Shown piece by piece: positions 54,087-63,113 of a stretch of DNA of 64,000 nt; position 1 is the stretch's first letter; every line of letters begins with the position of its first letter. The stretch is from positions 310,001 through 374,000 of the forward strand of contig NZ_BMEB01000003.1 in assembly GCF_014636275.1 (NCBI RefSeq). The letters are read 5' to 3'. Made by a program: the position numbers and the translations under genes. Under the pieces are notes generated by a model. That model was given only the letters and a program-made list of their open reading frames with translations, was not told the origin of the DNA and made no database searches. Source of the stretch: Cellulomonas carbonis. Its GTDB lineage: Bacteria > Actinomycetota > Actinomycetes > Actinomycetales > Cellulomonadaceae.

Positions 54087-55550
54087 ATGACCACCACCCC
54101 GCAGCACGACGAGCGCACCCCGTGGGGCACCGCGGCGCCCGGCCAGGGCTGGAGCGCACCCCACGCACCCCGGCAGGCGTCCGAGGCCGGTCCGCAGGCC
54201 GCGCCGCACCCCCAGCACGCGCCGCAGGGCGCCCAGCACGCACCGCAGGCCCCGCCGCCGCCGCCGGGAGCGGCGTTCGGCGTCCGGCCCGACCCGTACG
54301 GCTCGCACGGCGCGCCGCCCCTGCCCCCCACGACGACGTCGGTCGCGGCCCCGCCCCGCCGTCGCCCCGGGTGGGTCCCGATGGCCGCGACCGCGACGGC
54401 CGCCGCGCTCAGCGCGAGCCTGCTCACCGCGGGCCTGACGGGAGCCTTCGAGCCGGAGGAGACGACGGCGGTCGTCCCGACGCTCGGCCAGGAGGCCGCT
54501 GAGTCCTCGACGGTGCCGACCTCGTCCACCGGGACGCCGGACTGGCAGGCCGTCGCCGACGCTGTCCGTCCGAGCGTCGTCGCGATCGACGTGCAGACCT
54601 CGTCGGGCGGCGGCGCCGGCTCGGGCGTCGTCATCGACGCCGAGGGCCACATCCTCACGAACCACCACGTCGTCTCCGGCGCGGTCGACGGCGGCCTGCG
54701 CGTGACGCTCGCCGACGGGCGGGTGCTCGCCGCGACGGTCGTCGGGACCGACGCCACGACCGACCTCGCGGTCATCGTGCTCACCGACCCGCCGTCGGAC
54801 CTCGAGCCCGCGACCCTGGGCGACTCGGACGACGTCGAGGTGGGCGAGCCGGTCATGGCCGTGGGCAACCCGCTGGGCCTCGACTCGACCGTGACCACGG
54901 GCATCGTCTCGGCGCTCGACCGGCCCGTGACGACGAGCGACGGGAGCGACCTCACGGTCGTCACCAACGCGATCCAGATCGACGCCGCGATCAACCCCGG
55001 CAACAGCGGCGGCCCGCTGTTCGACGCCTCGGGCCGCGTCATCGGCATCAACTCCTCCATCGCGAGCATGCCGACCGGGGCCGGCGGTTCCACCGGGTCG
55101 ATCGGGCTGGGCTTCGCGATCCCGTCGAACCTCGCCGACCGCGTGGGCGCCGAGCTGATCGCCGACGGCGAGGCGTCGCACGCCTACCTCGGCGTCAGCC
55201 TGAGCGACGGCACGGCCGAGACCGACGGCGTCGCGCGGCGGGGCGCCGTCGTCGAGCAGGTGTCCGACGGGACGCCCGCCGCGGAGGCCGGGGTGCGCGT
55301 CGGCGACGTCGTCGTGGCGGTCGACGGCGACGCGGTGAGCGGGGCCGAGTCCCTCACGGCCTTCGTCCGCGAGCGCGCCGTCGGCAGCGACGTGACGCTC
55401 ACCGTGGTCCGGGACGGCACGTCGACCGAGGTCCAGGTGACGCTCGCCGAGCGGCCTGAGACCACCGCGACCCCCCAGCAGCAGGAGAGCACCCCGCAGC
55501 TCCCGCCGGGCATCACGCCCGAAGACCTCGAGGAGCTCTTCGGCCGCTGA
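54087..55550 (+). CDS. HtrA/DegP-like membrane-anchored serine protease
   Basis: A 487-residue protease for envelope quality control. A His/Gln/Pro-rich cytosolic N-terminus (about 1-95), one transmembrane helix (about 97-118), trypsin-like domain with catalytic H194 (LTNHHVV), D226 (TTDLAV) and S307 (NPGNSGGPL), then one PDZ domain (about 360-455) and a short acidic tail. GAGGAGG precedes the ATG. Stress-response regulators often sit beside such genes, but none is visible here. Confidence 0.92.
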   Translation: MTTTPQHDERTPWGTAAPGQGWSAPHAPRQASEAGPQAAPHPQHAPQGAQHAPQAPPPPPGAAFGVRPDPYGSHGAPPLPPTTTSVAAPPRRRPGWVPMAATATAAALSASLLTAGLTGAFEPEETTAVVPTLGQEAAESSTVPTSSTGTPDWQAVADAVRPSVVAIDVQTSSGGGAGSGVVIDAEGHILTNHHVVSGAVDGGLRVTLADGRVLAATVVGTDATTDLAVIVLTDPPSDLEPATLGDSDDVEVGEPVMAVGNPLGLDSTVTTGIVSALDRPVTTSDGSDLTVVTNAIQIDAAINPGNSGGPLFDASGRVIGINSSIASMPTGAGGSTGSIGLGFAIPSNLADRVGAELIADGEASHAYLGVSLSDGTAETDGVARRGAVVEQVSDGTPAAEAGVRVGDVVVAVDGDAVSGAESLTAFVRERAVGSDVTLTVVRDGTSTEVQVTLAERPETTATPQQQESTPQLPPGITPEDLEELFGR

Positions 55551-55728
55551 TCGGCACCGCACGCGGGCGCGCCGCACGGCGCCCGTCCACGCTCCCGGCC
55601 CGGCGGGTCCCCCACCGTCGGGCCGGGCACGACCCCCCTGCGCCGGCTCCCCCTCCGGTGCAGGGGACCAGTCCGGGCCCGTCTCCCCTTCGGGCCCGAC
55701 CCTCCGCCCACCCGGCGGAGCGACGGCA

Positions 55729-55765
55729 CCCCGGCCCGGCGGCCACTCCCTCCGCCGGGCCGGGG
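55729..55765. terminator. Bidirectional terminator hairpin after the protease gene
   Basis: CCCCGGCCCGGCGG (55729-55742) pairs perfectly with 55752-55765 across a 9-nt loop, between converging protease and DoxX genes. Several smaller GC hairpins precede it from 55560. Confidence 0.65.
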
Positions 55766-55790
55766 TCCCGTCATGCCCGGGCCCGCCCGG

Positions 55791-56276
55791 TCAGCGGCGG
55801 CGGCGCGAGCGCCACGCGGCCCACGCGCCCGTGGACCACAGCGCCCACACGACGAGCAGGGGCTGGAACGGCAGGCGCACGAGCCGCTTCGTGTCGGTGT
55901 CGAGCCCGAACGCGTCGGTCCCGGTGATCCACTGCGAGACGTTGCCCGGGAACACCGCGACGAGGAACGCCGCGACGACCGCGCCGACGACGGGCCGCAG
56001 GCGGCGCGGCGCGACCACGAGCGCGGTCCCGAGCACCACCTCCACCACGCCGGACACCACGACGACGTCGTCGGCGTCGGCCGGGAACCAGGGCGGCACC
56101 TGGGCGCGGAACTCCTCGCGCGCCCACGCGAGGTGGCTCACCCCCGCGAACGTGAGCGCCGCCCCGAGCAGCACCCTGCCGACGGTGCGGGCAGGGCCCG
56201 ACGGAGCGGGCACGCGTCCCGACGGGCGACGGACGGGCGCCGGCTGCTCGGCGGGCACGGCGGGCACGGCGGGCAC
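55791..56276 (-). CDS. DoxX-family membrane protein
   Basis: About 161 residues with four hydrophobic segments in the DoxX arrangement: VGRVLLGAALTFAGVSHL, VVVSGVVEVVLGTALVV, VVGAVVAAFLVAVFPGN and a C-terminal helix. Function in this family is mostly unknown. The frame opens at GTG 56306, but that codon overlaps a TACGGT -10; GTG 56276 has GAGGAG 6 nt upstream and is preferred. The start sits in three GTGCCCGCC tandem units. Confidence 0.72.
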   Translation of the reverse strand: MPAVPAVPAEQPAPVRRPSGRVPAPSGPARTVGRVLLGAALTFAGVSHLAWAREEFRAQVPPWFPADADDVVVVSGVVEVVLGTALVVAPRRLRPVVGAVVAAFLVAVFPGNVSQWITGTDAFGLDTDTKRLVRLPFQPLLVVWALWSTGAWAAWRSRRRR

Positions 56277-56304
56277 GGCGGCTCCTCGGGTGGGGCGGAC
56301 CGCC

Positions 56305-56310
56305 ACCGTA
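56305..56310 (-). promoter_or_regulatory. -10 hexamer of the DoxX gene
   Basis: TACGGT on the minus strand, about 28 nt upstream of the preferred start, giving a short leader with a ribosome site. Confidence 0.4.
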
Positions 56311-56330
56311 CGACGGGTGGTCGCCGCGCG

Positions 56331-57647
56331 TCAGTCGGCGGCGAGCGCGTGCCGCATCGGCTCGAGCTTCGCCTCCGACTCGGCGAGCTCGGCGCGCGGG
56401 TCGGACGCCGCGACGATCCCGCAGCCCGCGAACAGCCGCAGGCGGTGCGCGTCCTCCGGGTCGAGTTCGGCGGAGCGCAGCGCGATGCCCCACTCCCCGT
56501 CGCCGTCGGCGCCCATCCACCCGACGGGTCCCGCGTAGCGGGCGCGGTCCATGCCCTCGACCTCGCCGATCAGCGCGCACGCCGCGGTGGTCGGGGTGCC
56601 GGCGACCGCGGCCGTCGGGTGCAGCGCCGCCGCGATCGCGAGGCTCGTGGGGTGGTCGCCGTCGACGCCGCGCAGGACGCCCGTGACGTCGGTCGCGAGG
56701 TGCAGCACGTTCGGCAGGTGCAGCACGAACGGCGTCTCGGGCACGTTGGTCGACGAGCAGAACGGGTCGAGCGCGTGCGTGAGCGACTCGACGGCGTACT
56801 CGTGCTCCTCGAGGTCCTTCGAGGAGTGCGCGAGGATCGCGGCGCGCGCCATGTCGGCCTCGTCGTCGCCGGTCCGGCGGATGGTCCCGGCGAGCACGCG
56901 CGAGGTGACGAGGCCCTTCTCGCTGCGCAGCAGGAGCTCGGGGGTCGCGCCGAGCAGACCGTCGACGGCGAACGTCCAGCACGTCGGGTAGTCGTCGGAC
57001 AGCCGGTGCAGCACCCAGCGCGCGTCGAGCGGCTCGGCGGTGCGCGCGACGACGTCGCGTGCGAGGACGACCTTCTCGAGCTCGCCCGCGCGGATCCGTC
57101 CGACCGCGGTCGCGACCGCGTCCTGCCACGCGGTCGGGTCGAGCGAGCCGTCCGCGTAGTCGACGTCGCCGGGCGCGGCCGGCGGGTCCTGCACGACGAC
57201 GACGGGCGGCGCGGCGACGCCGCCGAGCGCGAGCGTCGTGACCCACGCGACGTGCCCGCGGCGGCCCACGACGACGCGCGGCACGACGAGGACGCCGCCC
57301 GCGGGCGACCCGGCGGCGAACGCGAAGGAGCCGAACGCGACGGGACCCGAGCCCGGCACGCCGACCTCGTCCCGCACCACGGCGTGCGCGACGAGGCGTC
57401 GCCACGCACCCTCGGCGGCCGCGAAGCGCTCGGGACCGGCCGTGGGCACGCGGAGCAGCTCACCCCACGCGACCATGCCGTCGCCGCGGCGCAGCCACGC
57501 GAGGCCGCCGTCGGCGGGGAGCAGGTCGAGCAGGTCCGCGGGGAGCGAGTCGACGTCCACCGCGACGGTACGCGCGACGAGCGGGCCGGCCGCCTGGTCC
57601 GCGTGGAGCTCCTCGGCGTGACGGCCCGAGGAGGGGTGGGTGCTCAT
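56331..57647 (-). CDS. menF: Isochorismate synthase
   Basis: A 438-residue chorismate-utilising enzyme, first committed step to menaquinone. The C-terminal domain holds GELEKVVLARDVVAR, TPELLLRSEKGLVTSRVLAGT, SSKDLEEHEYAVESL, the PTAAVAGTPTTAA substrate region and YAGPVGWMGADGDGEWGIALRS. Related salicylate synthases share these motifs, but clustering with menG and other men genes supports MenF. TACCCT lies 7 nt before the ATG. Confidence 0.9.
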   Translation of the reverse strand: MSTHPSSGRHAEELHADQAAGPLVARTVAVDVDSLPADLLDLLPADGGLAWLRRGDGMVAWGELLRVPTAGPERFAAAEGAWRRLVAHAVVRDEVGVPGSGPVAFGSFAFAAGSPAGGVLVVPRVVVGRRGHVAWVTTLALGGVAAPPVVVVQDPPAAPGDVDYADGSLDPTAWQDAVATAVGRIRAGELEKVVLARDVVARTAEPLDARWVLHRLSDDYPTCWTFAVDGLLGATPELLLRSEKGLVTSRVLAGTIRRTGDDEADMARAAILAHSSKDLEEHEYAVESLTHALDPFCSSTNVPETPFVLHLPNVLHLATDVTGVLRGVDGDHPTSLAIAAALHPTAAVAGTPTTAACALIGEVEGMDRARYAGPVGWMGADGDGEWGIALRSAELDPEDAHRLRLFAGCGIVAASDPRAELAESEAKLEPMRHALAAD

Positions 57648-57654
57648 CGCGACA

Positions 57655-57660
57655 AGGGTA
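57655..57660 (-). promoter_or_regulatory. -10 hexamer of menF (leaderless)
   Basis: TACCCT on the minus strand, 7 nt before the start, in a 41-bp divergent gap shared with menG. Confidence 0.5.
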
Positions 57661-57675
57661 GGTCCTGGCGCCTGA

Positions 57676-57681
57676 GAGACT
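57676..57681 (+). promoter_or_regulatory. -10-like hexamer of menG
   Basis: GAGACT, 7 nt before the ATG; same type as the hexamer of the phosphoglycerate-mutase-like gene. Confidence 0.35.
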
Positions 57682-57688
57682 GACCGGC

Positions 57689-58381
57689 ATGCGCGCCAGC
57701 CTCGACAAGCGACCCCACGAGGTCGCCGCGATGTTCGACGGGATCGCCCGCCGCTACGACCTGACGAACGACGTCATCTCGCTCGGTCAGGACCGACGGT
57801 GGCGCACGGCGACGATCATGGCGGTCGACGCGCGCGCGGGGGACCGCGTGCTCGACCTCGCGGCGGGGACGGGGACGTCCAGCGAGCCGTTCGTGACGGC
57901 GGGGGTGCACGTCGTCCCCTGCGACCTGTCGCTCGGGATGCTCACCGAGGGCAAGCGACGCCGGCCGGACCTGCCCTTCACCGCGGGCGACGCGACGCGG
58001 CTGCCCTTCGCCGACGCCTCGTTCGACGCGGTCACCATCTCGTTCGGCCTCCGCAACGTCGTGGACACCGAGGGTGCGCTGCGCGAGATGCTCCGCGTGA
58101 CGCGCCCGGGCGGACGGCTCGTCGTGACCGAGTTCTCGACGCCCACCTGGGGCCCGTTCCGGACGGTCTACATGGAGTACCTCATGCGCGCCCTGCCGCC
58201 CCTGGCGCGCGCGGTGTCCAAGGAGCCCGACGCCTACGTGTACCTCGCCGAGTCGATCCAGCAGTGGCCCGACCAGGAGGGGCTCGGCCGGCTCGTGCGC
58301 CGCGCGGGCTGGACGGACGTCGCGTACCGCAACCTGACCGGCGGCGTCGTCGCGATGCACCGCGCGACGCGGCCGGTGTGA
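57689..58381 (+). CDS. menG: Demethylmenaquinone methyltransferase
   Basis: A 230-residue SAM-dependent methyltransferase (UbiE/MenG family) doing the last menaquinone step. [20 protein letters not shown] at the N-terminus, SAM motif [13 protein letters not shown], and the family signature [18 protein letters not shown]. Adjacent to the GGR/nuo operon that uses menaquinone. Confidence 0.93.
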   Translation: MRASLDKRPHEVAAMFDGIARRYDLTNDVISLGQDRRWRTATIMAVDARAGDRVLDLAAGTGTSSEPFVTAGVHVVPCDLSLGMLTEGKRRRPDLPFTAGDATRLPFADASFDAVTISFGLRNVVDTEGALREMLRVTRPGGRLVVTEFSTPTWGPFRTVYMEYLMRALPPLARAVSKEPDAYVYLAESIQQWPDQEGLGRLVRRAGWTDVAYRNLTGGVVAMHRATRPV

Positions 58382-58475
58382 GGCCTGCGTCGAGCGCAGG
58401 CGAGCGCGGTTTCCCACGGGGACCCTGGTCCCTTGAGGAAGGCAAGCCTCACCAGACACGCTGGGAGGTCGCGGT

Positions 58476-58481
58476 TAGACT
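58476..58481 (+). promoter_or_regulatory. -10 hexamer of the GGR-nuo operon
   Basis: TAGACT. Transcription would start near 58488, placing the Rex site just downstream. A GGGACC/GGTCCC repeat (58419-58432) and a TTGAGG lie upstream, but no -35 at ideal spacing is clear. Confidence 0.45.
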
Positions 58482-58495
58482 TGGGGACGTTGTGT

Positions 58496-58513
58496 TCGTG
58501 AAGGTCTTCACAA
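58496..58513. promoter_or_regulatory. Rex operator upstream of the GGR-nuo operon
   Basis: TCGTGAAGGTCTTCACAA matches the Rex consensus TTGTGAA-N4-TTCACAA at 13 of 14 defined positions. It lies between the -10 hexamer and the start codon. rex itself is encoded at 30516-31157. Confidence 0.75.
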
Positions 58514-58523
58514 GGACGGCCGC

Positions 58524-59819
58524 GTGGTGAGTGCTCGCATCGATGACGCCGACGTCATCGTCGTCGGAGCAGGTCCCGGCGGGTCCACGGCGGCGTACTA
58601 CCTCGCGACGGCGGGACTCGACGTCCTCGTCCTGGAGAAGACGGCGTTCCCGCGCGAGAAGGTCTGCGGCGACGGCTTCACGCCCCGCACCGTCCGCGAG
58701 CTCGTCGCGATGGGCGTGCCGCTCCGCGAGGAGGACGGCTGGATCCGCAACAAGGGCCTGCGCGTCATCGGCGGCGGGCACCGCATCGAGCTGCCGTGGC
58801 CCGAGCTCGAGTCGTTCCCGGACTACGGCGTGTGCCGCACGCGCAAGGACTTCGACGAGACGCTCGCCCGGCACGCCGCGAAGGCGGGCGCGCGGATCCA
58901 GGAGCAGATGAACGTCACGGGGCCTGTGGTCGACGAGCGCACGGGGCGTGTCGTCGGCGTCACGGCCCGTCCGGTCGACGCGAACGGCCGGCGCGCGGGC
59001 GACGAGCAGACGTTCCGCGCCCCCGTCGTCATCGCCGCCGACGGCGTGTCCGGGCGCTTCGCGCTCGCGCTCGGCATCGAGAAGGACCCGCGCCGGCCGA
59101 TGGGCGTCGCGGTCCGCACGTACTTCCGCACCCCGCGGCACGACGACGACTGGATGGAGTCGCACCTCGAGCTGTGGGACGGCGAGCCCGGCCGGTCCAA
59201 GCTCCTGCCCGGCTACGGCTGGATCTTCGGCCTGGGTGACGGCACCGCGAACGTCGGCCTCGGCACGGTGAGCTCGCGCGCGACGACGACGAAGACCGAC
59301 TTCAAGGACCTGCTCCAGCGCTGGGTCGCGAACACGCCCGCGGAGTGGGAGTTCACGCCCGAGAACCAGGTCGGCCCGGTGCGCAGCGCCGCGCTGCCGA
59401 TGGCGTTCAACCGCAAGCCGCACTACACGCGCGGCGTCCTGCTCGTCGGGGACTCGGGCGGCATGGTCAACCCGTTCAACGGCGAGGGCATCGCGTACGC
59501 GATGCAGGCCGCGCGCATCGCGGCCGAGGTCGTCGCGCAGGCCCGCTCGCGCCGCACCGACGCCGCGCGCGAGGCGACCCTCGGGACGTACCCGCGGATC
59601 ATGGCCGACGAGCTGGGCGGCTACTACTCGCTCGGGCGCGTCTTCACCGCGATCATCGAGAAGCCGGAGATCATGCGGTTCCTCACGCGGTACGGCCTCC
59701 CGCGCCCCGCGCTCATGCGCCTGACGCTCAAGCTGCTCGCCGACGTGTACGAGCCCCGGGGCGGCGACGTCTCGGACCGCATGATCAGCGCGCTGTCGAG
59801 AATTGCGCCTGCGGCATGA
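58524..59819 (+). CDS. Geranylgeranyl-reductase-family flavoprotein
   Basis: A 431-residue FAD enzyme: VIVVGAGPGGSTAAYYLA at the N-terminus, KVCGDGFTPR after it, and GDSGGMVNPFNGEGIAYAM for the second FAD segment. Such proteins reduce isoprenoid double bonds; in mycobacteria a relative (MenJ) saturates one isoprene of menaquinone. Position between menG and nuoA makes menaquinone-tail reduction a reasonable guess. GTG 58524 follows AAGGA; the second codon is also GTG, so the start may be 58527. Confidence 0.85.
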   Translation: MVSARIDDADVIVVGAGPGGSTAAYYLATAGLDVLVLEKTAFPREKVCGDGFTPRTVRELVAMGVPLREEDGWIRNKGLRVIGGGHRIELPWPELESFPDYGVCRTRKDFDETLARHAAKAGARIQEQMNVTGPVVDERTGRVVGVTARPVDANGRRAGDEQTFRAPVVIAADGVSGRFALALGIEKDPRRPMGVAVRTYFRTPRHDDDWMESHLELWDGEPGRSKLLPGYGWIFGLGDGTANVGLGTVSSRATTTKTDFKDLLQRWVANTPAEWEFTPENQVGPVRSAALPMAFNRKPHYTRGVLLVGDSGGMVNPFNGEGIAYAMQAARIAAEVVAQARSRRTDAAREATLGTYPRIMADELGGYYSLGRVFTAIIEKPEIMRFLTRYGLPRPALMRLTLKLLADVYEPRGGDVSDRMISALSRIAPAA

Positions 59820-59874
59820 GCGCACGAGACTCGGCCAGGACCGACGCCGGTCGCCGGCACCACTGGAGGGCACG

Positions 59875-60237
59875 ATGAGCAACCCGTACGTCCCGCTGCT
59901 CGTCCTCATGGGCGTCGCCGCGGTCCTCGCGCTCGGCGGCGTGGGGGCCAGCTGGATCATCGGCCCGCGGCGGTACAACCGCGCCAAGCTCGAGGCCTAC
60001 GAGTGCGGCATCGACCCGACGCCGCACGCCGTCGGCGGCGGCCGGTTCCCGATCAAGTACTACCTCGTCGCGATGACCTTCATCATCTTCGACATCGAGG
60101 TCGTCTTCATGTACCCCTGGGCGGTCGCGTTCGGCCAGCTCGGGCTCTTCGGCGTCGTCTCGATGCTGACGTTCCTCACCCTGATCACCGTGCCGTTCGT
60201 GTACGAGTGGCGGCGCGGCGGCTTCGAGTGGGACTGA
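59875..60237 (+). CDS. nuoA: NADH-quinone oxidoreductase subunit A
   Basis: A 120-residue membrane subunit with three helices. YECGIDPTPHAVGGGRFPIKYYLVAMTF (begins 40-42) and DIEVVFMYPWA are characteristic of NuoA. CTGGAGGG precedes the ATG. Upstream in-frame sequence to 59803 overlaps the previous gene and is not part of it. Confidence 0.95.
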   Translation: MSNPYVPLLVLMGVAAVLALGGVGASWIIGPRRYNRAKLEAYECGIDPTPHAVGGGRFPIKYYLVAMTFIIFDIEVVFMYPWAVAFGQLGLFGVVSMLTFLTLITVPFVYEWRRGGFEWD

Positions 60238-60355
60238 CCCCGCCGCACCACCACCGGCGCGCGGAGGCGTCCGCCCCGGCGGGCGGCCACCAGCCGCGGG
60301 CACGCGAGCACGCACCCAGCACGCGCACGAGCGCTGACGAAGGAAGGAGGACACC

Positions 60356-60910
60356 GTGGGCATCGAGGAAGCAGCTCCGTCCGGGTTCCTGCTGACGACC
60401 CTGGAGAAGGCCGTCGGCCTGACCCGCAAGGCGTCGATGTGGCCGGTGACCTTCGGCCTCGCCTGCTGCGCGATCGAGATGATGGCTGCGGGCACGCCGC
60501 GGTTCGACCTCTCGCGCTTCGGCATGGAGGTCTTCCGCGCGTCGCCGCGCCAGGCCGACCTGATGATCGTCGCCGGGCGCGTGAGCCAGAAGATGGCGCC
60601 CGTCGTCCGGCAGGTCTACGACCAGATGGCGGCGCCCAAGTGGGTCCTGTCGATGGGCGTGTGCGCGTCGAGCGGCGGGATGTTCAACAACTACGCGATC
60701 GTCCAGGGCGTCGACCACATCGTCCCGGTCGACATCTACCTGCCCGGCTGCCCGCCGCGGCCCGAGATGCTGCTCAACGCGATCCTCACGCTGCACGAGC
60801 AGGTGCGCAACGAGCCCCTCGGCGTCAACCGCGAGGCCGCGGCGCGCGCCGCGGAGGAGGCCGCGCTGCGGGCCACCCCCACGTCCGAGATGAAGGGTCT
60901 GCTGCGGTGA
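60356..60910 (+). CDS. nuoB: NADH-quinone oxidoreductase subunit B
   Basis: A 184-residue peripheral subunit holding the N2 [4Fe-4S] cluster. Ligands are the CC pair in [10 protein letters not shown], the Cys in [10 protein letters not shown] and the Cys in [12 protein letters not shown] follows AAGGAGGAC. A 118-bp gap separates it from nuoA, and its stop overlaps the nuoC start. Confidence 0.96.
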   Translation: MGIEEAAPSGFLLTTLEKAVGLTRKASMWPVTFGLACCAIEMMAAGTPRFDLSRFGMEVFRASPRQADLMIVAGRVSQKMAPVVRQVYDQMAAPKWVLSMGVCASSGGMFNNYAIVQGVDHIVPVDIYLPGCPPRPEMLLNAILTLHEQVRNEPLGVNREAAARAAEEAALRATPTSEMKGLLR

Positions 60911-61737
60911 GCGACGCGACGGACGCACCCCGCGAGGCGAAGGACGCCGCCGCGGCGGCCAAGGCGGGCGACGGCCCGGTCGGCACGCCGGCCGCCGACA
61001 CGCCCCAGACGGCGACCGAGGCCGCGCACGAGGGCGGCTCGCAGAACCTGCCGGCCGACCCGGGCGCCCGTGCGCAGCTCGACGTCGTCGCCGTCCGGAC
61101 GGGCATGTTCGGCAGCGCTCAGGGCGGCGACACGAGCGGCTACGGCGGGCTCGTCCGCACCATCGCGATGCCCGGTCCGAGCGAGCGGCCCTACGGCGGG
61201 TACTTCGACGAGGTCGTCGACCTGCTCGCCGAGGTCCTCGGCGAGGGCGGCACGGCGTTCGACGACGCGGTCGAGAAGGTCGTCGTCGACCGCGAGGAGC
61301 TCACGCTCTTCGTGCGGCGCGAGCACCTCGTCACGGTGTGCCGCGCGCTGCGCGACGACCAGGACCTCCGCTTCGAGCTCGGCCTGGGCGTCTCGGGCGT
61401 GCACTACCCGCACGACACGGGCCGCGAGCTCCACGCGGTCTACCACCTGTACTCGGTGACCCACTCGCGCCGCGTCCGGCTCGAGGTCGCGGTCCCCGAG
61501 GAGGACCCGCACATCCCGTCGAGCGTCGCGGTGTACCCGGGCCACGACTGGCACGAGCGCGAGACCTGGGACTTCTTCGGGATCGTCTTCGACGGGCACC
61601 CCGGCCTGGCGCGGATCGAGATGCCGGACGACTGGCCCGGTCACCCGCAGCGCAAGGACTACCCGCTCGGCGGCATCCCCGTCGAGTACAAGGGCGCGCA
61701 CATCCCGCCGCCCGACACGCGGAGGTCGTACAGCTGA
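60907..61737 (+). CDS. nuoC: NADH-quinone oxidoreductase subunit C
   Basis: A 276-residue peripheral subunit. The NuoC core includes [41 protein letters not shown] and [13 protein letters not shown]. The first 55 residues are an Ala/Glu/Asp-rich extension. GTG 60907 overlaps the nuoB stop (GTGA). Stop overlaps nuoD by one base. Confidence 0.94.
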   Translation: MSDATDAPREAKDAAAAAKAGDGPVGTPAADTPQTATEAAHEGGSQNLPADPGARAQLDVVAVRTGMFGSAQGGDTSGYGGLVRTIAMPGPSERPYGGYFDEVVDLLAEVLGEGGTAFDDAVEKVVVDREELTLFVRREHLVTVCRALRDDQDLRFELGLGVSGVHYPHDTGRELHAVYHLYSVTHSRRVRLEVAVPEEDPHIPSSVAVYPGHDWHERETWDFFGIVFDGHPGLARIEMPDDWPGHPQRKDYPLGGIPVEYKGAHIPPPDTRRSYS

Positions 61738-63113
61738 TGTCTTCCACCACGTCGAGCGCCCACGGCGCTCAGGGCACCCCGCGGGCCGCGGGCTCGATCG
61801 TCGACGACGGCGTCGAGGACGTCCCGTCGTTCGAGGCGACCGGCGGCGACTGGTCCGAGATCGCCGAGGAGGCCGCGCGCCTGGGCGAGGAGCGCATCGT
61901 CGTCAACATGGGTCCGCAGCACCCGTCGACGCACGGCGTGCTCCGCCTCATGCTCGAGATCGACGGCGAGACGGTGACCGAGGCCCGCTGCGGCATCGGC
62001 TACCTGCACACCGGCATCGAGAAGAACATGGAGTACCGGACCTGGTCCCAGGGCCCCACGTTCTGCACGCGCATGGACTACCTGGCGAGCTTCTTCCAGG
62101 AGACGGCGTTCTGCCTCGGCGTCGAGCGGCTGCTCGGCATCGCCGACGACGTCCCCGAGCGCGCGACCGTCATCCGCGTCCTGATGATGGAGCTCAACCG
62201 GATCTCGTCGCACCTCGTGTGCCTCGCGACCGGCGGCAACGAGCTCGGCGCGACGACGATCATGACGACGGGCTTCACCGCCCGCGAGGAGATCCTCAAG
62301 ATCTTCGAGCTGGTCACGGGCCTGCGCATGAACCACGCGTACGTCCGCCCGGGCGGCGTCGTGCAGGACATCCCGCCGGGTGCCCTCGACACGATCCGTG
62401 AGGCCCTCGGGACGATGCGCGGGTACATCCGCGAGCTCGAGGACCTCATGCTCGGCAACCCGATCTACAAGGGGCGCACGGTCGGCGTCGGGCACCTGTC
62501 CCTCGCGGGCTGCATGGCGCTCGGGATCACGGGGCCGGTCCTGCGGTCCGCCGGACTGCCGTACGACCTGCGCAAGGCCGACCCGTACTGCGGCTACGAG
62601 ACGTACGACTTCGACGTCCCGACGTCGACGGACGCCGACTCCTTCTCGCGGACCGTCCTGCGGATCGAGGAGTGCTACCAGTCCATGCGGATCGTCGAGC
62701 AGGCGCTCGACCGGCTCCAGGCCATCGGCCCGGGCCCCGTCATGGTGGCCGACAAGAAGATCGCGTGGCCCGCGCAGCTCGCGATCGGCTCGGACGGCAT
62801 GGGCAACTCGCTCGACCACATCCGGACGATCATGGGCACCTCGATGGAGGCGCTCATCCACCACTTCAAGATCGTGACCGAGGGCTTCCGGGTCCCCGCC
62901 GGCCAGGTCTTCCAGGCCGTCGAGCACCCGCGCGGCGTGCTGGGCGCGCACCTCGTCTCCGACGGCGGGACGCGGCCGTACCGGGCGCACTTCCGCGACC
63001 CGTCGTTCAACAACCTGCAGGGCGTGTCGCTCATGTGCGAGGGCGGCCAGGTGGCCGACGTCGTCGTCGCGGTCGCGGCCTTGGACCCCGTGCTGGGAGG
63101 GGTGGACCGCTGA
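61737..63113 (+). CDS. nuoD: NADH-quinone oxidoreductase subunit D
   Basis: A 458-residue quinone-binding peripheral subunit. [58 protein letters not shown] and SVVPDIDW-like positions of the 49-kDa family are seen; C-terminal [18 protein letters not shown] closes it. The first 45 residues are a nonconserved Ser/Ala-rich lead. Coupled to nuoC and nuoE by one-base overlaps. Confidence 0.96.
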   Translation: MSSTTSSAHGAQGTPRAAGSIVDDGVEDVPSFEATGGDWSEIAEEAARLGEERIVVNMGPQHPSTHGVLRLMLEIDGETVTEARCGIGYLHTGIEKNMEYRTWSQGPTFCTRMDYLASFFQETAFCLGVERLLGIADDVPERATVIRVLMMELNRISSHLVCLATGGNELGATTIMTTGFTAREEILKIFELVTGLRMNHAYVRPGGVVQDIPPGALDTIREALGTMRGYIRELEDLMLGNPIYKGRTVGVGHLSLAGCMALGITGPVLRSAGLPYDLRKADPYCGYETYDFDVPTSTDADSFSRTVLRIEECYQSMRIVEQALDRLQAIGPGPVMVADKKIAWPAQLAIGSDGMGNSLDHIRTIMGTSMEALIHHFKIVTEGFRVPAGQVFQAVEHPRGVLGAHLVSDGGTRPYRAHFRDPSFNNLQGVSLMCEGGQVADVVVAVAALDPVLGGVDR

